Part shown: positions 10,201-17,483 of the stretch, in pieces
Layout of the letters: the number at the start of each line of letters is the position of its first letter
Numbering within the stretch: position 1 is the first letter of the stretch
Assembly (NCBI GenBank): GCA_964436955.1
Contig: CAYTFC010000001.1
Span: 1 to 64,000, forward strand
DNA length: 64,000 nt
DNA from: CAMFKD01 sp964436955
Lineage (GTDB): Bacteria; Chlamydiota; Chlamydiia; Chlamydiales; JAJFMA01
Reading direction: 5' to 3'
Position numbers and translations under genes: made by a program
Notes under the pieces: generated by a model
The model's input: only the letters and a program-made list of their open reading frames with translations
The model's database searches: none
What the model was told of the DNA's origin: nothing

Positions 10201-10408
10201 TCTGCTGCTCCAAAGGTGCGGCAATCGTATTGGCAACTGTAGTCGCGCTAGCGCCCGGATAAGATGCTTGTACGTTAATTTGCGGCGGTAGAATGTTAGG
10301 AAACTGTTCTACAGGCAGGAAAAAAATAGAAACTAAGCCAGCCAAAAAGATAAAGATGGCCAGAACTGTCGATAGGATGGGTCGGTCAATGAAATAGCCC
10401 GATAGCAT
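7259..10408 (-). CDS. RND multidrug efflux transporter (AcrB/MexB, HAE1 family)
   Basis: 1049 residues, the typical full length. The N-terminal FIDRPILSTVLAIFI is the standard first membrane segment, and TM4 carries the proton-relay pair Asp410-Asp411 in GIVVDDAIVVIEN. A second relay residue is the Lys in AAKNAILIIEFA late in the protein. Two large periplasmic loops lie between TM1-2 and TM7-8. It should be an inner-membrane, proton-driven trimer exporting hydrophobic compounds. It overlaps the adaptor stop by 1 bp (10408) and the outer-membrane gene by 11 bp. No regulator gene of TetR or MarR type is adjacent. Confidence 0.96.
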   Translation of the reverse strand: MLSGYFIDRPILSTVLAIFIFLAGLVSIFFLPVEQFPNILPPQINVQASYPGASATTVANTIAAPLEQQINGVENMIYMYSNSSATGGAYNLNVFFDIGSNIEQALIDVQNQANIAMPLLPDQVQKSGVNILKQTPAILLVVALQSPDGRYDEIFLSNYGTINVVQELQRTPGVSQVTIINARNYAMRIWLDPNLLRKYNLSATDITMAIQDQNTEYSVGRLGQAPTAGPAESTLSITSLGRLQTPEEFNQIILKANSDGSIVYLKDVGRAELGAQNYDVGSTINGIPSLSIAIYQQFGANALDVADAIKAKMDKIAKNFPHGIVYNVPYDTTRFVKASTKEVVKTIGEAAVLVALVVLVFLGSFRLTMIPLQAMVISIVGAFAGLLALGLSINMLTLFGMVLAIGIVVDDAIVVIENVERNMRLYGHSAREAAHHAMQEVTGPIIAIVLVLCAVFVPVAFLGGIAGQLYKQFALTIAISVVISGFVALTLSPALAAILIKEKSHNRFSEWFDRTFGRFTDLYVKGASWLIVRPKLGMTIFAGVCAAVLLLFHVVPTGFVPDEDQGYLVAVVNMPEGTSLDRTEAVAAQAEEIALKNPALQLFFTMSGFSFIDSLNRTNIGTNFPVLKDWDERTKRSEHANNVLKELQRDFYSIADGMVLLFNPPAIQGLGTVGGFEFWIENRGSGDYAYLEEVTRQFLDKAKERPELINVVSSVNANAELIYVNLDRDKARSLDVPVNQIYQALQSLFGSYYVNNFNKFGRVYQVLTMAQPVSRATPMDIQQIYVKSNKGAMVPLQSLITIENKSGPNLISRFNTFPAAKVTGSSAPGYSSGEALNVMEIVAKEVLPDDMSFSWGGQSYQEKASSGSSSQMMLGGLLMVFLILAALYERWALPFAIVLAVPFGIFGALFAVWLVGMPNDIYFQIGLITIIALAAKNAILIIEFAVIKHEEGMSAIDAAIEAGKLRFRAILMTSLTFIFGVVPLVTAQGAAANSRHSVGMGVMGGMITATFMAVFFVPLFYRVIAGWGEGKHPKKQSPATAVTPVVNDA

Positions 10409-11610
10409 TAGGCACCTTGTGAGCTAGTTTGTTTTTTGGAATTTGACCCATTAGTATCGGCAGGAGGCTTCCACTCACCTGTCACATTCACCTTCATTCC
10501 AGGGCGCACTCTGTTTGTGGTATCAACTAGCACGTGATCTCCCTGCTTTAATCCATTGGTGATGATTTGATAGTCACCGCCATACCATTCGCCTACATCG
10601 ACATCCTGAGCAGTAATGGTCTTATCTGCATTGATGAGATAAACGAACATACCACCGCTTTTCTGCATCAAGGAACGCCTTGGAACGAGCAACGCCGCGG
10701 GACGTTCTGCGCCAGTTACCTTTACACGTACGAACTGCCCTGGTCGCATCTGCACGTGTGTAGGATGAGTTTCGTCCGTATCAGGATTTTTAAAAATGGC
10801 GCGTGCTAATAGAGTGCCTGTGCTCTGATCATACACTGGAGAGCTAAAGTCCACTTTTCCCTTATACGGGAAGGAACTACCGTCACTTAAGATAGCTTCG
10901 ACTTCATAGGCACTTTCTTTTAAAAGCGTAACTCTCTGCGCAGCGGAAGCGGCGGTAATACGCAAAATATCGTTGTCAGATACAGTAAAATACACCCAAA
11001 TAGGATCCAAAACAGATACGGTAGTCATTAGACTGTTTGGACCTGGCGTGATTAAAGCGCCTTCACGGAATTGTGATTTGTCCGTCATCCCTGTGATAGG
11101 TGAAATGATCGTTGTGTAGCCAAGATTGATTTGGTTGTTTAAAAGGGTAGCTTGAGCAGATTGCAGCGTGGCTTCTGCCGCTAACAATTGAGCGGTGGCG
11201 TTATCTAGATCTTTCTTGCTAGCAGCTTTTTGCTCATAAAGAGGTGTTAAACGGCCTACTGTCAGCTTAGCATTGGCCAAAATAGCCTCTTGCCTCATGA
11301 CTTCGCCCTTAGCCTGCTCTACAAGTGCCTCGTATTGCTTGGGATCAAGCTGAAACAGCAAGTCTCCCTCGTGAACTAGGCTACCTTCTTGATAAGCGAT
11401 TTTATCCAAGTACCCTTCAACGCGACCACGGATTTCAACAGGATGAGTACTTTCGGCAAATCCTACAAAATCAAAAACTACCGGAATATTCTTAGGCTCA
11501 ACAATGAACTCCGTGACCGGCGGTGGCGGTGGTGTTGGAGGTTGTTGCTTCCCGCGACACGACGGGGCTAACAAAAGCAACGACAAAGCAAATAGAACAC
11601 GCATCTTCAT
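10408..11610 (-). CDS. RND efflux periplasmic adaptor (AcrA/MexA family)
   Basis: About 400 residues. The ATG at 11608-11610 (MKMRVLFALSLLLLAPSC) gives a lipoprotein signal with lipobox LAPSC, then a proline run. It has AGGAA 6 nt upstream, so I prefer it to an in-frame start 57 bp further out. The lipoyl-like region is visible as VEGYLDKIAYQEGSLVHEGD and the barrel half as GMTDKSQFREGALITPGP, separated by the alpha-hairpin coiled coil (residues about 100-150). It links the inner-membrane pump to the outer-membrane duct. First gene of the efflux operon. Confidence 0.94.
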   Translation of the reverse strand: MKMRVLFALSLLLLAPSCRGKQQPPTPPPPPVTEFIVEPKNIPVVFDFVGFAESTHPVEIRGRVEGYLDKIAYQEGSLVHEGDLLFQLDPKQYEALVEQAKGEVMRQEAILANAKLTVGRLTPLYEQKAASKKDLDNATAQLLAAEATLQSAQATLLNNQINLGYTTIISPITGMTDKSQFREGALITPGPNSLMTTVSVLDPIWVYFTVSDNDILRITAASAAQRVTLLKESAYEVEAILSDGSSFPYKGKVDFSSPVYDQSTGTLLARAIFKNPDTDETHPTHVQMRPGQFVRVKVTGAERPAALLVPRRSLMQKSGGMFVYLINADKTITAQDVDVGEWYGGDYQIITNGLKQGDHVLVDTTNRVRPGMKVNVTGEWKPPADTNGSNSKKQTSSQGA

Positions 11611-11696
11611 GACAATTCCTAGTTTGAAATTTGCGTTATACACAGATGGTACCGACACAGCAATCAAAAAAGTATTGTATTACAACAGATGCGTTA

Positions 11697-11740
11697 TACC
11701 ACGCGCTGCTTGAAGTTGTGAATTTGGACCGTGCACGGTG
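11697..11740. repeat. Dispersed intergenic repeat, copy A
   Basis: ATACCACGCGCTGCTTGAAG and the following GTGAATTTGG closely match 18207-18240 (TACCACGCGCAGCTTAAAAT then GATTTGG). Both copies are outside genes. Copy A lies upstream of the efflux operon, and copy B directly follows the amino-acid ABC operon. Confidence 0.6.
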
Positions 11741-11783
11741 AGCGGTTTACCCAATTGCCCGCCCGTGCAAAAAACTCAGAATG

Positions 11784-12596
11784 TTACCTCACAAATTGAC
11801 TCCAGTGTACACCTGAATACAAAGACCAACAATCTCTCAATTTACCAACTTCTACAGGGGTATACCCCTTGGCTTCAAGATTGTTAAGCAACCCAGTGTG
11901 CGGAATGCTCTGCTGAAGCGCTTGGCTTCTTTGAGGCCAATTGGATGTACATTGTAGTGTTAAGTCCGTAATCTTTCGATTAACCAAGGTACTAACATCT
12001 TCTGGTAACAGCACAGCTTCATATTTATTATGATTCACAGATTTAAGCTTTCCCTTAGGTACAAATGCTTCGATTGTAGCTGGCTGGTCGAAATATTTAA
12101 AGCAGTTTCTGAGCGCATAATCTTTATCTCGGCCAAAAATACCACCTTCACTGCCGTCATAATGAACCGTAAAAAACATTCCACGTCCACCGGCTTCCTT
12201 TGCATAGCCAGTATGCGTACAATTTAAAAACTTGTTCAAAAAATGCAATCCACCACCCCAGGTCACCTTTACTAAATCTTCAGGGTTTTCCTTATAGACT
12301 TCGGCCCACGTGGCAAACGTCTGATCTGAGGGTGTAGAATCCTGAGCCGGAAACTCTGCAATAGCTTTCTCAAGAACACTTTTTATCAAGTCTAAATCAG
12401 GAATTGGGCCATTTACTAAAAGAACCAAAAAGGGTTGGTGGTTTGATAACATATGTTTGTTACAATTGAGATGACTTCTGGCAATATTCATCAGTCCATC
12501 TAGACTAGTCGCTTCTAAAATTTGCTCACGGACACTTTTTTCCTCAACAACACCACACATGGATACGGAGCCAAAATATTTATTAATTGAAAACAT
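11784..12596 (-). CDS. Hypothetical protein, 270 residues
   Basis: Not recognised. Good ribosome binding site (AAAGGTGA, 4-5 nt before the ATG). No signal peptide or membrane segment: it starts MFSINKYFGSVSMCGVVEEK. The central part contains KVTWGGGLHFLNKFLNC and GGRGMFFTVHYDGSEGG, followed by FGRDKDYALRNCFKYF and IEAFVPKGKLKSV. The alternation of Gly-rich turns and strands suggests a compact enzyme-like or ADP-ribosyltransferase-like fold, but no catalytic motif can be assigned. It stands alone between the efflux operon and the sterol reductase. A type III effector would be plausible in this organism. No secretion signal can be read by eye. Confidence 0.8.
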   Translation of the reverse strand: MFSINKYFGSVSMCGVVEEKSVREQILEATSLDGLMNIARSHLNCNKHMLSNHQPFLVLLVNGPIPDLDLIKSVLEKAIAEFPAQDSTPSDQTFATWAEVYKENPEDLVKVTWGGGLHFLNKFLNCTHTGYAKEAGGRGMFFTVHYDGSEGGIFGRDKDYALRNCFKYFDQPATIEAFVPKGKLKSVNHNKYEAVLLPEDVSTLVNRKITDLTLQCTSNWPQRSQALQQSIPHTGLLNNLEAKGYTPVEVGKLRDCWSLYSGVHWSQFVR

Positions 12597-12753
12597 ACAT
12601 CACCTTTAATTTTAAATTATTTAAATAATACATTACAAGTAAATGTATTAAATTAAATGTATTTTGTAAACAAAAAAAAGATACCCCGTTTTGATACGTA
12701 CTCACAACTTGTTCCTCAATCAGGTATTCTACTCAAAATAAGTAGATGTCGAC

Positions 12754-12806
12754 AAACCCGACGAAGGAAAAAGTGCCTGAATAGCATTGAGTAGTAAGTC
12801 GGGTTT
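12754..12806. terminator. Stem-loop at the end of the sterol reductase gene
   Basis: AAACCCGAC at 12754-12762 and GTCGGGTTT at 12798-12806 form a 9-bp stem around a 35-nt loop. The proximal arm touches the stop codon of the minus-strand gene. The loop is long and there is no U-tract, so its role as a terminator is uncertain. Confidence 0.3.
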
Positions 12807-14142
12807 AAAAAACTCCTGGAAACAATCGATACGGAACCATCGTACAATACTGACGCCATGCTGGCCCATATTTATGATTGCACCGATGCTCATCACGAAT
12901 ACATCGATGTATTAAAAGAATCATCATAAAAACAAAGTAAAAATAAGGCAGCAAATATTCAAAACCACATGCTAGGCTATATGCAAGCGACAGGATAAGG
13001 TCTCCTGTATAATTCATGTGGCGAGAAACACCCCACCAACCACTTGTCAATAAGTTTGATCGCCAAACGTCCCCATCCTGAGTTCGGTATTCACAAGGAA
13101 TCACCTTGGGTTCCTTTCCCCAAATCACGGCGCGCTCGCCCAAACGTTTAAAACGGTCCTTCTGATTGTTAGCGGATACAAAGATGGTGAAACCTATGAG
13201 GCCAAAGGCAAGAACAAACAATGCATAGCTTGTTGTTAGCTCCACAGGATGGAATACTAAAAATAGTCCCTGAAGCGTGTACATATATGGCAACCAGACA
13301 CAATCTCCCCAGGCTAACATCCACCCAAAGTGATCGTGAGCAATATCAATCGTATTTAAATACCAAGCTTCCTTCCAAAAGAAATATAGCACGTAAAGTC
13401 CCTGAAAAATATTCACCAAAATCATCGAATTAGTGACATATCCATACCGCACGTATTGTTCTGCCGTGAAGGATAGATTAATTAACGTCCATGCCACAAT
13501 TCCCGGGCGCCCATTGAAAAATAATTTTAGATCTATGCGACCAACCCTAGGATTCTGCTCAATTCCCATATAGAAGTCGTACAAAAGACTTCCACTGAAC
13601 TTACGATCTTCAGGATGCGATGGGAAGAGGTATCCCTTAACATAAGCAAAAATCGCTGTTGAAAAACCAATGATGTTCATCGCGATAAGTAAGCCACCAA
13701 AATGGTCAAAGATGATTGTAGGGGAAAACCAATTTAACCCATAAGTCGCTACCACAAACAATAACTGTGCGACACACCACGCCTGTAAACCATTGATATT
13801 GTATAGCAACCTATTGCCCGCAGGTGTCAGCGCTCCTTGACGCATGCCGCCTAAGTATCGTGGTAAAATTTTGTGGAGGCCATCCGGAACCAACGCCAAA
13901 ACAAGCTGTAAGGCAAACCATACAGCCAAAATAATGAAGGCATCCCAGGTGAAATTAGGAGTGAGTTGCCATAGTTCGGCAAACGATAGCTCGAGGGGAG
14001 CCAATAAAGACGCATTGAAATGAAAAGCGGCAATGTAAAAATACATCACCAAAATTGGACTGAATAGAAAAATCAACAAGCAGGATACGGTACTAGCAGT
14101 CGTGGCGATCCAAGATCGACCCCATTGGGCACTCTGTGTCAT
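12805..14142 (-). CDS. Sterol reductase, DHCR7/ERG4-ERG24 family
   Basis: About 445 residues with eight to nine hydrophobic segments. The C-terminus carries the ERG4/ERG24 family signature almost letter for letter: LLTSGWWGVSRHMNYTGD, then the DEHRCNHKYG and VPYRLFPGVF blocks typical of 7-dehydrocholesterol reductase and plant delta-7 reductase. These enzymes reduce ring double bonds of sterols using NADPH in a membrane. The ATG at 14140-14142 has AGGAG 5 nt upstream and is preferred to one 30 bp earlier. Bacterial homologues are known in a few intracellular bacteria such as Coxiella and are usually explained by acquisition from eukaryotes. No sterol synthesis genes are in the window, so a host sterol would be the likely substrate (inference). 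Confidence 0.93.
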   Translation of the reverse strand: MTQSAQWGRSWIATTASTVSCLLIFLFSPILVMYFYIAAFHFNASLLAPLELSFAELWQLTPNFTWDAFIILAVWFALQLVLALVPDGLHKILPRYLGGMRQGALTPAGNRLLYNINGLQAWCVAQLLFVVATYGLNWFSPTIIFDHFGGLLIAMNIIGFSTAIFAYVKGYLFPSHPEDRKFSGSLLYDFYMGIEQNPRVGRIDLKLFFNGRPGIVAWTLINLSFTAEQYVRYGYVTNSMILVNIFQGLYVLYFFWKEAWYLNTIDIAHDHFGWMLAWGDCVWLPYMYTLQGLFLVFHPVELTTSYALFVLAFGLIGFTIFVSANNQKDRFKRLGERAVIWGKEPKVIPCEYRTQDGDVWRSNLLTSGWWGVSRHMNYTGDLILSLAYSLACGFEYLLPYFYFVFMMILLIHRCIRDEHRCNHKYGPAWRQYCTMVPYRLFPGVF

Positions 14143-14164
14143 GGGAACTCCTATAATAATGCAA

Positions 14165-14195
14165 AGGATCACCCCTGCAAAACAGGGGTGATCCT
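14165..14195 (-). terminator. Strong hairpin after the Cys-rich gene
   Basis: AGGATCACCCCTG at 14165-14177 and its exact complement at 14183-14195 form a 13-bp stem with a 5-nt loop. It lies between the stop of the Cys-rich gene (14218) and the start of the sterol reductase (14142) on the same strand. The U-run after it is weak (TTGCATTATT). It probably terminates the Cys-rich transcript or attenuates read-through. Confidence 0.6.
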
Positions 14196-14217
14196 CCTAT
14201 CCTAACAAATTAGGAAG

Positions 14218-14760
14218 TTAGTTGCGGTAGCTGTTGTTGTAACCAGCATTGCATCCAGCATTGTTGCAGCCGCTGTTTTCACAACCGCAACCTTCTGGTT
14301 TACAAACATGTTTGTAGTAGTATCTAGGAATATACTGACATTTCTGCTCGCATACCCAGCGTTTTGTGTTAACACAACGGTCAACATAATAGTACTCTGG
14401 GCATGTTGTGCAGCATGTTTGGCAGTAGTACTGAGGAACCCATCTGCAGCGCTGTACTTCATAGTACTTAGGTACATATCGGCAGCAGCGTTGTTTGCAG
14501 TAACGTGGCTCATCAACACACTTCCAGCAATTGTAGTTGCAAGGTTCATAACGAACATATTTGCACCAGCAATCGCCACAAGGCTGTTCGCATTGTTGAT
14601 CACAACAGTTGTTGTTATTATCACAGCCACTAGTGTTACAACAGGCTCCGCTGTTGTTACCATAGTTGCTGTTGTTGTATCCGTCATAAGTATGAGCGTA
14701 ACTGTACTGAGCTATAAGAACAGCGAAAAGAAACGCACCGATTTGTAAAATTTTTTTCAT
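14218..14760 (-). CDS. Exported Cys/Tyr-rich protein with YxPxYY repeats
   Basis: 180 residues with a Sec signal peptide (MKKILQIGAFLFAVLIAQYSYA, cleavage near residue 22). The mature part holds 28 cysteines, many as CC or CxxC, plus many Tyr and Asn. Three similar segments recur: CRYVPKYYEVQRC, CRWVPQYYCQTC and CQYIPRYYYKHVC, preceded by related CKYVRYEPC. Such composition fits a disulfide-crosslinked envelope or spore-coat-like protein. Chlamydiae are known to rely on Cys-rich outer-membrane proteins in the infectious form, but this is not OmcA or OmcB. Ribosome binding site GAGGT 7-8 nt upstream. It is followed by a strong hairpin. Confidence 0.85.
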   Translation of the reverse strand: MKKILQIGAFLFAVLIAQYSYAHTYDGYNNSNYGNNSGACCNTSGCDNNNNCCDQQCEQPCGDCWCKYVRYEPCNYNCWKCVDEPRYCKQRCCRYVPKYYEVQRCRWVPQYYCQTCCTTCPEYYYVDRCVNTKRWVCEQKCQYIPRYYYKHVCKPEGCGCENSGCNNAGCNAGYNNSYRN

Positions 14761-15081
14761 AGCCGTTACCTCGATCAGAACAGTTTAAGAGACCGGGCCT
14801 TCTGGTGACCTCACCCTTAGCCCATCCTGAAGCTCACTTTGAACCTTGGCCCCACATGAGGTCTAGTCTCAAAAGCGACTTCAAACCTCACTATCAACCT
14901 GACCCACCTTTTCGACAATTCTTTTTTTTGCATTTTGACGCAAATGTTTGAAGGAGAAGGTAAAAAATAGCTCACAGACGGTTGAAAATGGCCGCGATTT
15001 ACAGAATTGGGATCCATTTTTTTTGTTCAACCAAAACCCATAATTACGAAAATGGCTTTTGGCTAGTCCTTGAACGCTTTT
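14761..15081. other. Intergenic region, no gene recognised
   Basis: About 320 bp between the Cys-rich gene and the FMN reductase, both on the minus strand. It must hold the promoter of the Cys-rich gene. A 66-codon open frame at 14817-15017 has no ribosome binding site or protein-like composition. I see no RNA gene or clear repeat. Confidence 0.5.
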
Positions 15082-15666
15082 TTAGGATTTATGCTTCTGC
15101 AAAAAATCTGCTAGGTCCTTTCCAAGGCCTTTAACGTCTGCCTGTTGCTTGGCATCGGTAAGGCTGCCATCCGGTCCAAAGAGCTTATGGACTTCCGAAA
15201 TAGACTTCTGTTTAGGTAGCACGTGGCTATAAATATTATTGAACATGGCTCGGACATGGACTAAACCACGCATACCTCCGAGTTGACCAGGCGATGCACT
15301 CATGAGAGCGACTGCTTTGTCGATGAAGCAACTGAGATAGACTTCTTCAGGTTTTGCCTGTCGTGATGCCCAATCAATGGTGTTCTTGAAGACAGTAGAC
15401 ATGGAGCTATTGTATTCGGGGCATGAGATCAAAAAGCCATCGTGCGACCACATAAGCTCTTTGATCTTAATAGCGTTGGCGGGCAAGCCTTCAGCATCTT
15501 CGATTTCTTGATCATAGATAGGAAGGGGATAGTCCTTAAGGTCGATATAGGTGACTTCCGCGCCTGCTTCCTCGGCTCCTTTGACGGCGATTTTGACTAA
15601 TTTTTTGTTGTATGAATCTGCACGAAGGCTGCCAGCGAAGGCGAGGATTTTTGGACGGTAGGTCAT
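15082..15666 (-). CDS. NADPH-dependent FMN reductase family protein
   Basis: 194 residues from the ATG at 15664-15666, which has AGGAG 5 nt upstream. A longer in-frame start at 15756 lacks such a site. The flavodoxin-like fold is recognisable from KILAFAGSLRADSYNKKL (FMN phosphate loop) and CPEYNSSMSTVFKNTIDW, the PEYN-type motif of the YieF/ChrR/azoreductase family. It should bind FMN and reduce quinones, azo compounds or metals with NAD(P)H in the cytosol. No obvious operon partner. Confidence 0.92.
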   Translation of the reverse strand: MTYRPKILAFAGSLRADSYNKKLVKIAVKGAEEAGAEVTYIDLKDYPLPIYDQEIEDAEGLPANAIKIKELMWSHDGFLISCPEYNSSMSTVFKNTIDWASRQAKPEEVYLSCFIDKAVALMSASPGQLGGMRGLVHVRAMFNNIYSHVLPKQKSISEVHKLFGPDGSLTDAKQQADVKGLGKDLADFLQKHKS

Positions 15667-15757
15667 TTGATCTCCTAGGTATGTGAAGTTATCATTTAAT
15701 TCATTACGGTGGGAATTGGTCAATAAAAAAACACTGCTCCAATCCCCATCCACCACT

Positions 15758-15912
15758 CCAATAACATCCTAAATCGTGCCCGAGCCCTTGCCGTTGCCCG
15801 AAAAAAAATCTTCCTAATTTCTCGAAGCGAGTCATGAATAAGAGCTTGGAATAGGAATAGGAGAATGATTTAGGACATCAGGCACGGGCAAGGGCAGGGC
15901 GGCGGGCACGAG
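15758..15912. repeat. Dispersed palindromic repeat, long copy
   Basis: The 35 bp at 15758-15792 (beginning CCAATAACATCC, then AAATCGTGCCCGAGCCC) reappear with one mismatch at 19838-19872. Within this region GATTTAGG, GGCACGGGCAAGGGC and GGGCACGAG at about 15866-15912 form an approximate inverted complement of the first arm. The whole could fold into a long imperfect hairpin, like a REP or MITE element. The 306-bp gap between the divergent flanking genes holds nothing else I can name. Confidence 0.65.
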
Positions 15913-15972
15913 TAAGGATATTGGAACGGGATTTCTTATGACCAATAAACCAAAAAAAGCTATTCTCATCAT

Positions 15973-16743
15973 ATGATTAGATTTTTCCTGACTCTACTAC
16001 TTTTCATGCACAGCTTAGCAGGGGCGGAGCCCAAAAAACTTAAAGTAGGAATGGAACTTGCCTATCCTCCCTTCGAAACGATTTGCGAATCGGGGGCTCC
16101 TTGCGGTATCAGCGTCGATTTGGCAAATGCTTTAGGGAAGTTCCTCAATCGGACTGTAACAATTCAAAATATCGCCTTTGTAGGCTTAGTACCAGCACTT
16201 AAGAGCGGAAAAATAGATCTTATCATATCGTCCATGACTAACACACCAGAAAGATGCCGCACAGTAAACTTCTCTGAGCCCTATGCTTCCACGGGTCTAT
16301 GCCTCCTCATCAACAAAAAATCACCCATGCAAGATATTTTGGACGCTGACGTCCCCGGTCGCGTTATCATAGTGAAATCTGGCACTAGCGGCGAAATCTA
16401 CGCCCGCAAAAACTTTAAATATGCGACCGTACGCATTCTAGATAAAGAAGCTATGTGCATTTTAGAAGTCATCCAAGGCAAGGCTGACGCCTTTATCTAT
16501 GACCAAATTTCTGTTTACACCAACTGGAAAAAAAATCCTGACACAACAAGAGCGGCTCTCAAACCATTTCAGATTGAAAAATGGGCGATTGCGATACGAA
16601 AGACTAATCCTGAACTGTTAGAACAGGTTAATCAATTTCTCACCTTGTTCCGCGAACAGGGTGGCTTCGAAGAGTTAAGCGACAAGTACTTGCCGGAGCA
16701 AAAGGCTGCATTTCGTAAGCTAGGAATTCCATTCATTATCTAA
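15973..16743 (+). CDS. Amino-acid ABC transporter substrate-binding protein
   Basis: 256 residues with a signal peptide (MIRFFLTLLLFMHSLAGA). It then has the family-3 solute-binding pattern: LKVGMELAYPPFE, GISVDLANALGKFLNR, VGLVPALKSGKIDLIISSMT and the TPERCRTVNFSEPY block that contacts the alpha-amino/carboxylate group in GlnH/ArtJ-type proteins. It captures a polar amino acid in the periplasm. First gene of a three-gene plus-strand operon with the permease 8 bp downstream. Exact ligand (Gln, Arg, His) cannot be told. Confidence 0.93.
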   Translation: MIRFFLTLLLFMHSLAGAEPKKLKVGMELAYPPFETICESGAPCGISVDLANALGKFLNRTVTIQNIAFVGLVPALKSGKIDLIISSMTNTPERCRTVNFSEPYASTGLCLLINKKSPMQDILDADVPGRVIIVKSGTSGEIYARKNFKYATVRILDKEAMCILEVIQGKADAFIYDQISVYTNWKKNPDTTRAALKPFQIEKWAIAIRKTNPELLEQVNQFLTLFREQGGFEELSDKYLPEQKAAFRKLGIPFII

Positions 16744-16751
16744 GGTGTTAA

Positions 16752-17483
16752 ATGGGGCGATCTTGGATCTATTTGCTAATCGGTTTAACCCTTGCTTTCG
16801 GATTATTTTGGATGGTGACGCTGCGCCATCAATTGGATTTTGGCGCAGTATGGGAATACCGCAGCTTGTTCTTTAAGGGTTGGCTAAATACGATCTGGAT
16901 TTCCTGCGCAAGCTTGGTGCTAAGCCTTATCATAGGCTTTTTAACGGCGCTAATGCAGCGTTCGCATCTTGCTCCGCTTATAATGGCTTCTAAGGTCTAT
17001 ATTGAGCTTATTCGAGGAACACCTTTATTAGTCCAAACCCTATTCTTTTTCTATGTCATCGCTGACGTCGTCGGCTTAGACAATCGTTATGTGTCCGGTG
17101 TGTTAGTACTATCCATCTTTCACGGCGCATACTTAGCGGAAATGATACGCGCTGGCCTTGATAATGTTAGCGCCACTCAGCTGGAGTCGGCTCGCGCTAT
17201 CGGCTTAACAACTGGACAATCCTACCGCTTCGTTATTATTCCGCAGGCTGCTCGCCAAGTGCTGCCTCCATTAACCGGTCAGTTTGCCTCCATCATTAAG
17301 GACTCCTCACTACTTTCTGTTATCGGCATCAATGAACTCACCAACGCCGCGCAACAAATTAACAGCGCTACCTACAGCACTTTAGAAACTTTCTTCCCCT
17401 TAGGGCTTGCCTACCTGGCTCTAACGCTGCCCATTTCCCTTTGGAGCAAAAAGTTGGAGGCTTCGTTTCATTATGAAAGTTGA
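16752..17483 (+). CDS. Amino-acid ABC transporter permease (HisM/GlnP family)
   Basis: 243 residues with five to six membrane segments. The inner-membrane transport signature is visible in AYLAEMIRAGLDNVSATQLESA, with the EAA-loop RAIGLTTGQSYRFVIIPQAA, and an early GTPLLVQTLFFFY typical of polar amino-acid permeases. It probably homodimerises with two copies of the ATPase, whose start overlaps its end by 11 bp. Confidence 0.94.
   Translation: MGRSWIYLLIGLTLAFGLFWMVTLRHQLDFGAVWEYRSLFFKGWLNTIWISCASLVLSLIIGFLTALMQRSHLAPLIMASKVYIELIRGTPLLVQTLFFFYVIADVVGLDNRYVSGVLVLSIFHGAYLAEMIRAGLDNVSATQLESARAIGLTTGQSYRFVIIPQAARQVLPPLTGQFASIIKDSSLLSVIGINELTNAAQQINSATYSTLETFFPLGLAYLALTLPISLWSKKLEASFHYES

Noticed and set aside
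14202..14748. Two further long frames overlapping the Cys-rich gene (one Thr/Ala-rich minus frame, one Val-rich plus frame)
   Set aside because: Both overlap almost completely the frame with a signal peptide, ribosome site and repeated Cys motifs. Their composition is the shadow of TGC/TAC-rich codons.
14817..15017. 66-codon minus-strand frame in an intergenic region
   Set aside because: No ribosome binding site, low-complexity hydropathy and no homologous pattern.
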